From Ohtaekwangia kribbensis (GTDB lineage: Bacteria; Bacteroidota; Bacteroidia; Cytophagales; Cyclobacteriaceae): DNA of 64,000 nt. The notes below the pieces were generated by a model. It made no database searches. It saw only the letters and a program-made list of their open reading frames with translations, and was not told where the DNA came from. The stretch is from positions 467,683-531,682 of the forward strand of contig NZ_JBHTKA010000016.1 of NCBI RefSeq assembly GCF_042676245.1, given 5' to 3'. Positions 20,001-28,489 of the stretch are shown here, piece after piece. Each line of letters opens with the position of its first letter. Positions within the stretch are counted from its first letter, which is position 1. The position numbers were made by a program, and so were the translations under genes.

Positions 20001-20343
20001 CACACTAAATGGGATTGTAGCAGCTTCGCTACCTTTTGCACCATCTACTACCTGGAAATACCATGCGGTGAGCGTTCCGGTTTCAGCGGGAATAGGCGAC
20101 AATGCGTTTAGTGTAATGATCAAAACAAATACGGAAGTAAATATTGATGATGTTGTATTTTATCCTTCACATTCATCTTTCCAGACTACTACTTATGCTT
20201 TTCCCTATGGGCCTTCTATAAGTACAGATTCTCAAGGCAATACTTCCTATATATCCTATGATGGTGTTGGTAGAGTAAAGGCAGTTTACGATAGGGATGG
20301 AAATATTCTTAAAACGTACGAGTACAAACATAAACTATACTAA
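17089..20343 (+). CDS. Secreted RHS-partner protein with a C-terminal YD repeat
   Basis: 1084 residues with a signal peptide (MKNSILLLCLLLSVVRCLAQ). The start (VDPLTGKLSISIPLFTVSDGDVSVPGVLLYTANGV) is the SpvB/TcaC-like opening common to large Bacteroidota proteins encoded directly before RHS genes. The body is beta-rich and Tyr-rich. The C-terminus holds a YD repeat (YDGVGRVKAVYDRDGNILKTYEY). Such pairs are thought to form a shell that carries a toxin or adhesin. It ends 13 bases before the next start. A jelly-roll-like stretch near residues 900-1020 (IFTDFESSLMDGIFSPGW) could be a carbohydrate-binding module; that is uncertain. Confidence 0.8.
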   Translation: MKNSILLLCLLLSVVRCLAQENQSVDPLTGKLSISIPLFTVSDGDVSVPGVLLYTANGVRVNDDGGWVGQNWDISAQSYGVTRQMRSLPDDYSGTSPDNRRGWLRSTISLPSSIRNFTPSTDNNIATCSDELANYNFLNTIDYDQDTEPDVFYVNAPGLSFQFYFDENKVPQVVPYQDVIVTPNTVSGTITSFTVTDNKGVQYKFDELETITQSVKAVNTYYLVRRSKMHFTPVTYHTGWKLTKMISPIYGTIDFTYRTVNSVDNNLTPDKNKLKYLYPVTFTNATGANGKLEYNRSYTFKIPLKISSPITEVQFVSSINDGTAVGLLKSIQVFDKRGGTLQSSKTITLEYSNNNTRSFLQVLLEHIGNSAPPNIYYLEYYGGDLANDPPYPTYNSTYKDDWNFHALSSGPNFMLYQETAVRGSLKRITYPHKAYSVFFYEPHDYINGTVKVEGAGIRIRKVVSFNGISKAADMIKEYEYKTSTGETSGKLQHRPMYAISGTRVDKYLGTIGARYRDVQLANPGASASLLSAYFTVKASEEISHSDLLAGSSVAYERVVEKIKDGGYTVYEYELSAFYGEATANNNEWEASRVLIARQPSGNSFCFETGPLTEGINQYPSPPNPNYSFARGMLRRVSDFRDDGVVRRQVDYDYQRVYGTTAIRKIYGLALEELPTYYHNGSSYVDGKMFVYSKYAINTDVMTVLKKSKETFFASSDLTKKIETSTEYFYSTGNHREIEKIVSTSSDQSQTITRLKYVKDYFASPTTDQQATSLTNLVTAHRTALPVETILSKMDGSVEKYISGNLNYYQTISGKVYPHRQYSFQSVDGITSFVPSFFDGNKFNFDQTNYVLVNTFLSFDNFGNVKEAVGRDKVIVSNRYGYSGSLPVIKVNNAHTNAYIFTDFESSLMDGIFSPGWSATYIEGRFGSKAVLLPVWASNTPNFLVGGATNYNVQSYIFSCWLKPSTSGTLSITLNGIVAASLPFAPSTTWKYHAVSVPVSAGIGDNAFSVMIKTNTEVNIDDVVFYPSHSSFQTTTYAFPYGPSISTDSQGNTSYISYDGVGRVKAVYDRDGNILKTYEYKHKLY

Positions 20344-20356
20344 GGCCTATTTATAT

Positions 20357-23300
20357 ATGAAAACTTTTTATCGTTTCTTTTTTACAGGCCTTGCCTTGCT
20401 TCTTGCTAATTTTGGTTACTGTCAAACGCTGTCGAATAGTGGCGCGTCTGTGGTCTGCGGAAATGCTGCGGGTAGAATAACATTTAGTGGCAGTGGCGCG
20501 ACTGTCATAAGGTGGGAAGAAGGTACGTTTAATGGTACCTTTACGGTTGAGAAAACTATCGTTACGACCAATTCGTACTATGACTACGTTGTTGTTGCGC
20601 CAAATTTAAAGGCCTTCAGAGCCTATTATCGAAATGCAAACGGATTGGCTTACACGGATGTAATAACGGTGTGGGCAAAACAGGAGGTAGGTGGCGGAGG
20701 TATTGGGACGCCCGATCCTACAAGCTATAACTTAATCAGCGGCACTGGTAGACTGTTCACTGGTGGTTTTTCACAAACTCCCTATTGGTCAAAGCGGACA
20801 GTCGATGGTAGTTGGACTGAACTCGGATACGGCACATCTTATACATATTCCGGACTTACTGAAACCACAATTTTTGGTGCATCTGGTGGTGGTCCAGGGA
20901 CCTGTGGCAGTGCGGCAGCGACAATCACAATTACGGTTCACAAACCTGGTGTGTTATCAGGACCAACTAATCTTATCGAATCTATATATTGCCTGGAGGG
21001 AAACATTGCAACTCTCGTGTTAAAAGGAAATTCCGGAGCTATAATTAGATGGGAATATTCTGTTGACAATGGAGTAAACTGGAAGCAGGCTGCATGTACA
21101 GGGCAGGCATATAGCCACTTATTCACAGCAACCACGAAGTTCAGAGTGTTGGTAGATCAGGGACAATTCGGACAAGTATATTCCAATGAAATCGAAGTGC
21201 CGGTAAAACCTTATACTGAAGTTGTCTTGCCACAGGGAGGTACAGTCACAGGTGAAAATTATACCAGAGAGCAGTATATCATAACACGTGGCATTACAGA
21301 CGTTGCAGCTGTTGATGGTTTGAGTGCCGAGCAGAAAAGGCAGTCAACAATATACTATGATGGTTGGAGCAGACCCATTCAGCAAAATATTCATAAAGGA
21401 AGCCCTTTGCAAAAAGATATTATATCGTTAACCGTATATGATACTCGTGGAATGCAGCCAGTTGAATATTTACCTTATACATCTGCTCTAAACGATGGTG
21501 ATTTTAAAAACAATCCTATAAATGAACAGGCGGCTTTTTATGCAAATGGAACATCAGATAAGATTACAGACAGTACTTTTCCATTTGCCAAGTCAATAAT
21601 TGAAAAATCACCGCTGGCATTGGTCACCGAGCAAGGTTCAGTAGGCCAACAATGGCAGCCGGGAGGTGAACACTCAACCTTACTAAGTTACTCTACTAAT
21701 GACGTCAATGAAGTACGGTTGTTTAAACCTGACGGAACAAGTGCTGCCTTTTACAATGAAAATGAATTGTTAAAGGCTGAAGTGACCGATGAAGATGGTA
21801 AGAAGATACAGACTTTTACTGATAAAGCAGGCCGTACAATTCTTAAACGCGTACAACTTAATGAGACAGTCAGCGGAAGTCTCGTTCCCTGGCTTGAGAC
21901 CTATAGTATATATAATTTCAAAGGTGAGTTGAAGTACCTGGTCTCTCCAAAAGGTATAGCGGCACTAAAGGCAAACACCTGGACACTTACACAGGCTATT
22001 AAAGATCAGTATTTCCATGAGTTTGTATACGACAATCTCGGAAGGCTTGTAGAAAAAAAGGTGCCGGGGCAGGCATGGGTATATTATTGTTACGACAGGC
22101 TCGACCGATTGGTGTTAATGCAGGATGGGAATATACGGAGTGCAAACAAATGGTTCTTTATTAAATATGATCGTGCAGGCCGGCTGGTGATGAAAGGCTT
22201 ATACCAGAATACAACACATATTTCACGTACCGCTATACAGACAAATGTAGTTGATCCGTTGTATGCATTTGATACGGATAAATACTACGAAGTTCGTGGA
22301 ACAGCGCTTCATGGTTATACAAATCAATCATTTCCAGTTTCGTCTACAGAAATTTTAACAGTAGATTATTACGACACTTACGATTTTGATTTTAATGGCA
22401 GCGATGACTATAGCTATACATCACAGGGCTTGGCAGGTGAGAATACACCCGCATCTACGGCTTTCGGACGAGCTACTGGTTCAAAATATATAGTCATGGG
22501 AGGGACCACATGGCTTTATAACTATATATTTTATGATATTGAAGGGCGTCCTATACAATTGCGGAATAACAATCACCTTTCAACAACTGTAGATAATCTA
22601 GCTACAGTAGTGTATGATTTTGAAGGCAAGAAAAAGATCAGTAAAAATTACCACAATGCAGGAAGTGGAAGAGTAACGACAGTCATTAATAAATTTGACT
22701 ACGACCACATGGGGCGATTACTTCGGATATACCAGAATAACAATGGTGCGCCCACGGATCAGCTTGTTGTTCAATATGAATATAACGAGTTAGGACAACT
22801 GGTGGATAAGAAGCTTCACAATACTTCCGGTACTTCATTTTTGCAATCTATAGACTTGCGTTATAGTATTCAGGGTTGGCTTGCGTCTATTAACAATGCG
22901 CAACTTACAGCAGATGCCGTTAGCAATGATGAGACAAACGATTACTTCGGTATGGAACTGCTATATGAAAAAGTAGAAACCGGTTTAACAGCAGCTACTA
23001 CTGTAAATTACAACGGTAACATCAGCGCCTTGAAATGGAAAGGCGTTGGCGCAGCCGCAGGAGCGGCTGATCAGAGAAGTTATAAGCACACGTACGACAA
23101 AGCCAATCGCCTCAAAACATCAATCTCTCAAATGAATACCGGGAGCGCATGGTCTAAGGAAGTTGGTTCCATTAGCGAAAACCTGACGTACGATCTGAAT
23201 GGTAACGTAGCAACTTTGGCCCGAAATCAACGGAAGCATCAGTTGAGTGGTGTCACTGCATCCTATACCTATGAACTTATTGATAATCTCGCGTATCTTT

Positions 23301-25456
23301 ATAATCCTGCTATGGGAGATCAGTTATTGCGGATTACAGATGCTACCGGCAATACAACAGGCTTCAGCAACGGTAGCAGCGGTACATCCAATGACTATAC
23401 GTACGGTGCGATGGGAAGTCTGGTGTCTGACTTGAATAAGGGGATCAGCAATGTAGCCTACAACGCACTCGGTAAAGTATCGGTTGTTACCTTTAGTGAT
23501 ACCCGTAAAATTGAATATACCTATGATGCTGCGGGAACAAAACTCACAATGAAGACTTATGCCGCCGGAAGCTCGACTCCAACGGTAACAACAGACTATA
23601 TTTCAGGGTTTGTCTATGAAAATGGTAATCTTAATTTCTTTGCTTCACCGGAAGGACGAGTAGTAAAGAATGGAAGTACGCTCGAGTATCAATATGCTAT
23701 AGCAGATCACCTGGGAAATACACGTATAGTGTTCAGTTCTGTGAACCCTTCGAATCCACCGTCCAAAGCAACATTTGAGAACATAACAAACGATGCGAAT
23801 GAATTCTCCAACATAAATTCAAGTTCAATGTATTGGGTTTCCAAATCAGCTGCGAACAATACGCCTTCAGGTCAATATGTTATCAGGATGAATAATAGCT
23901 ATCAGGCCGGACCTGCGAAAAGTCTGAAAGTCTATCCCGGTGATGTGGTTGACATGGAGGTATGGTCGTACTTCGAAGGAGGCTCTGGTTTTGGTGGAAC
24001 CAATCAACCGCTTACCGGTCTGATTACTTCAGTTGCTGGTGCATTTGGCGGAGTATCAGGTGCAACCGGAGAGAGCGGTTTAATATATAGTGGTGTTAAT
24101 GCTGCTTATACGGCTTACGGTAGTCACGGCAATCTTGGTGATGCAAGACCTACAGCGTATTTAAACTATATATTACTCGATTGTAATTATAAATTGCTAG
24201 ACATGGGATGGAAGCCTGTCCCTGAGAGTGCAAACATGGCCAAGCAAAGAGTATACTTTGACCCGATAAAAATTAAAGAGGCAGGCTTTATGTATGTATA
24301 CCTGAGTTATGAGGGTGAAGGTACTAACTGGGTATATTTTGATGACTTGAAGGTTACGCAAACCAAGACCAACGTTATTCAGTATAACGAGTACTATCCG
24401 TATGGGCTTCAAACCAACATGAGTTGGACACGTGAAGATTCCAAGAATGATTTCCTTTACAACGCAGCATCCGAGTTGAACCAAACCAGCGGCTGGTACG
24501 AGATGTTCTATAGAAATTACGATCCTGTTATAGCAAGGTTCACAGGCGTTGATCCACTAGCGACCAAGTACGCTTCGCTAAGTGGCTACCATTATGCTTA
24601 TGATAACCCAATACGATTTAATGATCCTTCAGGTGCAGCTGGTATACAACCTGGACCTCCGGAGGACTTATGGAAGCAAATGGCCTTTGCACAAGCGATG
24701 CAGGCTGGCTTGTATAGCGGTAACAACTTTTTTCAAGATCAAGGATGGTTTAATAATGTATATATATCATCAAATTCACCGATTATAACAGTTATAAAAA
24801 CCAACGATCCATTTGACCTTATCTTTCGTGATGGTGTAGAGCAAGGGACAGGCCCAAAAAATTCTACTCAAGGCAATCCGAATGCCCTTTATTATGATAG
24901 TTATGAGGAGTATATGAAGCAGTATAGCCTGAACTATGGAGGAGGATATTCAAGTGTTGCTCAGCTTGGAAATCCAGATAAATCGAATTTTGCAGAAGAA
25001 ATCTGGAATTCAGACGCTATGAGATGGATTGTACCTGATGTCCTTACGTTAGATGTTAATTACAGTACTGCATTGGGTATTGGAGCATCTGAAACCTACA
25101 CTTTAAATCTAATAACGAGAGGAGAGGATGCAGGATTTCATAAAACCAGTACAATGCAATGGACCTATGGCGGACTATGGGGAGCCGGAATAAATGGTGG
25201 CTCAATGCATTATGATGGTCCTGTATCAACATTAAGCGTGAATTCCCTTCTGGGACCTACGCGAACTATTTCAGGAGAATTTATCGGGGGGGTAAATATT
25301 AATGCAGGTTATTCAGATTGGAGTGCCTCGCCAATGAAGCCATCTTTAACTGGCATTAGCGGTGGTTTGGGGATAACTGTTGGAGCCGGGTATTCTGTAG
25401 GAGAAACCAGAGTTGGCTGGCAGGCATTTAACTTTGATCCTAGAATTGTGAAATAA
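20357..25456 (+). CDS. RHS/YD-repeat protein with variable C-terminal tail (candidate polymorphic toxin)
   Basis: 1699 residues from the ATG at 20357, chosen because MKTFYRFFFTGLALLLANFGYCQ is a good signal peptide; the upstream codons have none. After Ig-like beta domains there is the Bacteroidota RHS N-terminal domain (ITDVAAVDGLSAEQKRQSTI; GWSRPIQQNIHKGSPLQKDI), many YD repeats, and the RHS core end (YRNYDPVIARFTGVDPLA; YHYAYDNPIRFNDPSGA, DPSG at about residues 1423-1426). The 273 residues after the core are a tail of unknown fold, rich in Gly, Ser and Thr in its last 130 residues. In RHS systems this tail is the variable effector. The gene 12 bases downstream could encode immunity. Effector activity is inference. 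Confidence 0.85.
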   Translation: MKTFYRFFFTGLALLLANFGYCQTLSNSGASVVCGNAAGRITFSGSGATVIRWEEGTFNGTFTVEKTIVTTNSYYDYVVVAPNLKAFRAYYRNANGLAYTDVITVWAKQEVGGGGIGTPDPTSYNLISGTGRLFTGGFSQTPYWSKRTVDGSWTELGYGTSYTYSGLTETTIFGASGGGPGTCGSAAATITITVHKPGVLSGPTNLIESIYCLEGNIATLVLKGNSGAIIRWEYSVDNGVNWKQAACTGQAYSHLFTATTKFRVLVDQGQFGQVYSNEIEVPVKPYTEVVLPQGGTVTGENYTREQYIITRGITDVAAVDGLSAEQKRQSTIYYDGWSRPIQQNIHKGSPLQKDIISLTVYDTRGMQPVEYLPYTSALNDGDFKNNPINEQAAFYANGTSDKITDSTFPFAKSIIEKSPLALVTEQGSVGQQWQPGGEHSTLLSYSTNDVNEVRLFKPDGTSAAFYNENELLKAEVTDEDGKKIQTFTDKAGRTILKRVQLNETVSGSLVPWLETYSIYNFKGELKYLVSPKGIAALKANTWTLTQAIKDQYFHEFVYDNLGRLVEKKVPGQAWVYYCYDRLDRLVLMQDGNIRSANKWFFIKYDRAGRLVMKGLYQNTTHISRTAIQTNVVDPLYAFDTDKYYEVRGTALHGYTNQSFPVSSTEILTVDYYDTYDFDFNGSDDYSYTSQGLAGENTPASTAFGRATGSKYIVMGGTTWLYNYIFYDIEGRPIQLRNNNHLSTTVDNLATVVYDFEGKKKISKNYHNAGSGRVTTVINKFDYDHMGRLLRIYQNNNGAPTDQLVVQYEYNELGQLVDKKLHNTSGTSFLQSIDLRYSIQGWLASINNAQLTADAVSNDETNDYFGMELLYEKVETGLTAATTVNYNGNISALKWKGVGAAAGAADQRSYKHTYDKANRLKTSISQMNTGSAWSKEVGSISENLTYDLNGNVATLARNQRKHQLSGVTASYTYELIDNLAYLYNPAMGDQLLRITDATGNTTGFSNGSSGTSNDYTYGAMGSLVSDLNKGISNVAYNALGKVSVVTFSDTRKIEYTYDAAGTKLTMKTYAAGSSTPTVTTDYISGFVYENGNLNFFASPEGRVVKNGSTLEYQYAIADHLGNTRIVFSSVNPSNPPSKATFENITNDANEFSNINSSSMYWVSKSAANNTPSGQYVIRMNNSYQAGPAKSLKVYPGDVVDMEVWSYFEGGSGFGGTNQPLTGLITSVAGAFGGVSGATGESGLIYSGVNAAYTAYGSHGNLGDARPTAYLNYILLDCNYKLLDMGWKPVPESANMAKQRVYFDPIKIKEAGFMYVYLSYEGEGTNWVYFDDLKVTQTKTNVIQYNEYYPYGLQTNMSWTREDSKNDFLYNAASELNQTSGWYEMFYRNYDPVIARFTGVDPLATKYASLSGYHYAYDNPIRFNDPSGAAGIQPGPPEDLWKQMAFAQAMQAGLYSGNNFFQDQGWFNNVYISSNSPIITVIKTNDPFDLIFRDGVEQGTGPKNSTQGNPNALYYDSYEEYMKQYSLNYGGGYSSVAQLGNPDKSNFAEEIWNSDAMRWIVPDVLTLDVNYSTALGIGASETYTLNLITRGEDAGFHKTSTMQWTYGGLWGAGINGGSMHYDGPVSTLSVNSLLGPTRTISGEFIGGVNINAGYSDWSASPMKPSLTGISGGLGITVGAGYSVGETRVGWQAFNFDPRIVK

Positions 25457-25468
25457 GACCTAATTTGG

Positions 25469-25819
25469 ATGAGGAAAATTAAAAAGAAATTATTTAGGAT
25501 TGTTCCTTTAATTCTAGGAGCATGGTTGGTTATTGGAACAATAATATTTATTGCTTACCCTGCATGGCTTGCGGACAAGGACTTTATAGATTTAAAATAT
25601 AGATCGGTAATTCATCAAATCGAATATCGACCAGGTCATCGAGGTGCACCACATATTAAATTTGACTCAGCGTGGTATTTGTTGACAATTGATGAAATGT
25701 ATATAGTTCCCTATATACAAGTCGGTGATTCTATAGTGAAGGAAAAAGGAGTCAGAGAAGTGAAGGTTTATCGAAGAGGAATAGATGGTCGATTTATGTT
25801 GAAAACGGATATTGATTAA
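25469..25819 (+). CDS. Small single-TM protein, candidate immunity partner of the RHS protein
   Basis: 116 residues: a basic start (MRKIKKKLFR), one membrane helix (about 11-33, IVPLILGAWLVIGTIIFIAY), then an extracytoplasmic domain of about 80 residues without Cys. It begins 12 bases after the RHS stop codon, the usual place of an immunity gene. It is noticeably richer in A+T than the PUL genes: one 60-base line inside it (25501-25560) has 20 G/C, against 30 in a line of the GH9 gene (26401-26460). I do not recognise the family. It could also be an accessory factor for export. Confidence 0.65.
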   Translation: MRKIKKKLFRIVPLILGAWLVIGTIIFIAYPAWLADKDFIDLKYRSVIHQIEYRPGHRGAPHIKFDSAWYLLTIDEMYIVPYIQVGDSIVKEKGVREVKVYRRGIDGRFMLKTDID

Positions 25820-25855
25820 GTATAAATCAATTATTTTTTTACTAAACGACTAAGG

Positions 25856-25885
25856 TTTTCGTTATAAGATTAAATTTTTCGTTAT
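25856..25885. repeat. Direct repeat TTTTCGTTAT x2 upstream of the GH9 gene
   Basis: TTTTCGTTAT occurs at 25856-25865 and again at 25876-25885, exactly 20 bases apart (about two helical turns), just before the GH9 start at 25896. Same-face direct repeats are typical of dimeric regulator sites, but the second copy lies within 11 bases of the start codon. It may be an operator, or chance in A+T-rich DNA. Confidence 0.45.
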
Positions 25886-25895
25886 TGATTTAAAC

Positions 25896-27662
25896 ATGCA
25901 AAAGCGAATACTCTTATCATTTTTTATTATTGCTACCCTACAGGTACAATGCCAGCAAAAAGATAAATTCCCCGCAGACGTCATCCGTCTTAATCAAATC
26001 GGTTATTACCCGGAGGCTCCTAAATCTGCGGTGGTAATTGGCGATAAGGCTACGGAGTTTTATATCGTGGCAAAGGGCACTGGTAAAGAAGTATACCGGG
26101 GGAAGTTGAGCGAAGTGCGAAAATCGATTTTCTCGGATAAGAAAACACGGATTGCAGATTTCTCTGAAGTGAAAACAGCGGGTACCTATACCGTTGTGGT
26201 ACCTTCGGTGGGGGAGTCGTATACCTTTGAGATTAAACAAAATGTACACGATGCGGCTGCACGTGCTTCGATAAAGGGATTTTACTATCAGCGGTTATCA
26301 ACAGCATTACCGGAACAGTATGCAGGCAAATGGCATAGACCGCTTTCGCACCCGGATAATAAAGTACAGATTCACCCATCCGCTGCATCTGCGGGGCGTC
26401 CTGCCGGGGCGACTATATCTTCTTCGAAGGGATGGCTGGATGCAGGGGATTATAACAAATATATAGTGAACAGTGGCATTACAATGGGTACGCTGCTCTC
26501 CGCTTATGAGGATTTTCCGGTATATTTTGATTCTCTGAATTTAAATATACCCGAAAGCGGAAATGCTATACCCGACTTGCTGGATGAAGCACTGTGGAAT
26601 CTCCGCTGGATGTTAACGATGCAAGATCCTGCTGATGGTGGTGTCTATCATAAACTCACCAATGAGAAATTTGATGGTATGATTATGCCGCACCTGGCAA
26701 CACGTCCGCGATATGTAGTACAAAAAGGTACCGCTGCAACATTAGACTTTGCAGCGGTAACAGCGCAGGCAGCGCGCGTGTTTAAAAAATTTGAACATCA
26801 GCTTCCGGGATTTTCTGATTCTTGTCTCACGGCTGCTACACGGGCATGGCAGTGGGCTGTTAAAAATTCAACTATAGTATACGATCAGGACGCTATGAAC
26901 AAAACCTTTGATCCGGATGTAACTACGGGCGGTTACGGTGATGGTAACTTTGCTGATGAGTTTACATGGGCTGCGGCTGAATTATATGCTTCCACACAGG
27001 ACGGACAATATCTCGACAAAGTTGAAGTGCTGGCAGATCATAATCTTCCGCTGCCATCATGGGGCGGAGTGCATTTGCTGGGATACTATACCATGATTCG
27101 TTTTGAGACATCGCTGCCGGAAGCTGCTCAGGCAAAGGTAACGTTGATGAAGCAGGGTGTTGTGCGCTTTGCCGATGTCCTGATTAACGGTGTGGATACA
27201 CGCGCATTCAATACCGTAATGGGTGGTTCTGCCAAAGACTATATCTGGGGGAGCAGCGCGGTGGCGGCCAACCAGGGTATAGAATTGATACAGGCTTATA
27301 AGGTTACCGGTGACAAGAAGTACCTGAACTATGCGTTGTCCAATCTGGATTTTCTATTGGGAAAAAATGGTACAGGTTATTCTTTCCTCACCGGCTATGG
27401 TAAAAAGACACCGATGCATCCGCACCATCGTCCTTCCATTGCCGATGGTATTGCAGAGCCGGTTCCGGGTTTACTGGCAGGCGGACCGAACCCGGGCATG
27501 CAGGATAAATGCCGGTATCCTTCTTCGGTAGCCGATGAAGCCTATACCGATAATGACTGTTCTTACGCCTCTAATGAAATTGCTATTAATTGGAATGCTC
27601 CTTTCGTGTATCTTGTATGCGCGCAAGAGGCACTGCAACCCCGGGTTGCTACATCCAATTAA
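25896..27662 (+). CDS. Glycoside hydrolase family 9 (endoglucanase-like)
   Basis: 588 residues with a signal peptide (MQKRILLSFFIIATLQVQCQ). The N-terminal Ig-like domain of GH9 enzymes begins VIRLNQIGYYPEAPKSAVV. The (alpha/alpha)6 barrel follows. GWLDAGDYNKYIV holds the two catalytic-base Asp residues (182 and 185), and ASNEIAINWNAPFVYL holds the acid Glu561. GH9 enzymes cleave beta-1,4-glucans such as cellulose, xyloglucan or mixed-linkage glucan; some are exo-acting. It heads a run of enzyme genes (alpha/beta hydrolase, GH2, GH43) with gaps of 8 to 12 bases, so these are probably co-transcribed. It probably acts in the periplasm or at the surface. Confidence 0.93.
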   Translation: MQKRILLSFFIIATLQVQCQQKDKFPADVIRLNQIGYYPEAPKSAVVIGDKATEFYIVAKGTGKEVYRGKLSEVRKSIFSDKKTRIADFSEVKTAGTYTVVVPSVGESYTFEIKQNVHDAAARASIKGFYYQRLSTALPEQYAGKWHRPLSHPDNKVQIHPSAASAGRPAGATISSSKGWLDAGDYNKYIVNSGITMGTLLSAYEDFPVYFDSLNLNIPESGNAIPDLLDEALWNLRWMLTMQDPADGGVYHKLTNEKFDGMIMPHLATRPRYVVQKGTAATLDFAAVTAQAARVFKKFEHQLPGFSDSCLTAATRAWQWAVKNSTIVYDQDAMNKTFDPDVTTGGYGDGNFADEFTWAAAELYASTQDGQYLDKVEVLADHNLPLPSWGGVHLLGYYTMIRFETSLPEAAQAKVTLMKQGVVRFADVLINGVDTRAFNTVMGGSAKDYIWGSSAVAANQGIELIQAYKVTGDKKYLNYALSNLDFLLGKNGTGYSFLTGYGKKTPMHPHHRPSIADGIAEPVPGLLAGGPNPGMQDKCRYPSSVADEAYTDNDCSYASNEIAINWNAPFVYLVCAQEALQPRVATSN

Positions 27663-27670
27663 GAACAAGT

Positions 27671-28477
27671 ATGAAGAGACACCTATTCGTTATAGCACAA
27701 CTCTGCTGGTTGTCAGTAGTTGTACAGGCCCAAAGTAAACCTGACTCTGTTACATTTTTCACTTCGTTTGACGGTGTTAAGATACACTACGAAGTAAAAG
27801 GCTTTGGTGACCCCGTTATACTCATACATGGATTTATAGTAGATGGTGAATCGTGGAAGCGCACGGCACTATACAACGATCTGCTGGTAGCGGGGTTCAA
27901 AGTAATTACACTCGACCAGCGCGGCAATGGTTTGTCTGATAAGCCTCACAAACCTGAAGCGTATGAGAAAGATGCCGAGGCCCGCGATATTATGGAACTT
28001 GCTGATAAGCTTGGCATCAAGAAATATAGCGTTGTCGGGTATTCGCGTGGATCTATTATAGCATCGCGACTTCTTGTTTTTGATCCGCGTATAGAGCGTA
28101 CGGTGTTGGGTGGTATGGGAGCAGACTTTACAAATCCTGCGTGGCCTCGCAGAGAAATGTTTTACAAGGCCCTGATGGGAGAAAATATTCCTGAACTTGC
28201 CAATGCAGTGCAGTATGTAAAACAACAAAAGCTTGATCAGCTTGCATTAGCCTATCTTCAAAAGGCGCAGCCTTCTACCAGTGTTGAAGAGTTGTCGCGA
28301 ATTAATAAACCGGTGCTTGTACTTTGTGGTGATCGCGATGAAGACAATGGTTCATCGGAGAAACTTGCATCCCTGGTACCGCAGGCACTGTATAAACGTG
28401 TACCGGGCGATCATAACAACACAGCTCGTTCACAACCGTTCTCCGACCAGGTAGTAACCTTTCTCAAAAAGAAATAA
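27671..28477 (+). CDS. Exported alpha/beta hydrolase
   Basis: 268 residues from the ATG at 27671, which gives a signal peptide (MKRHLFVIAQLCWLSVVVQA); a longer reading from 27590 overlaps the GH9 gene and is unlikely. The fold is plain: oxyanion region DPVILIHGFIVDGESW, nucleophile elbow GYSRGS (Ser125), acid CGDRDEDN and catalytic His in VPGDHNNT. In a glycan locus it may be an esterase removing acetyl or acyl decorations. The substrate cannot be read from sequence. Confidence 0.88.
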   Translation: MKRHLFVIAQLCWLSVVVQAQSKPDSVTFFTSFDGVKIHYEVKGFGDPVILIHGFIVDGESWKRTALYNDLLVAGFKVITLDQRGNGLSDKPHKPEAYEKDAEARDIMELADKLGIKKYSVVGYSRGSIIASRLLVFDPRIERTVLGGMGADFTNPAWPRREMFYKALMGENIPELANAVQYVKQQKLDQLALAYLQKAQPSTSVEELSRINKPVLVLCGDRDEDNGSSEKLASLVPQALYKRVPGDHNNTARSQPFSDQVVTFLKKK

Positions 28478-28489
28478 TCTATATACACG

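Noticed and set aside
20297..20356. Upstream extension of the RHS gene
   Set aside because: It overlaps the end of the preceding gene and lacks a signal peptide, whereas ATG 20357 starts one.
27590..27670. Upstream extension of the alpha/beta hydrolase
   Set aside because: It overlaps the GH9 coding sequence in another frame; the ATG at 27671 gives a clean signal peptide.
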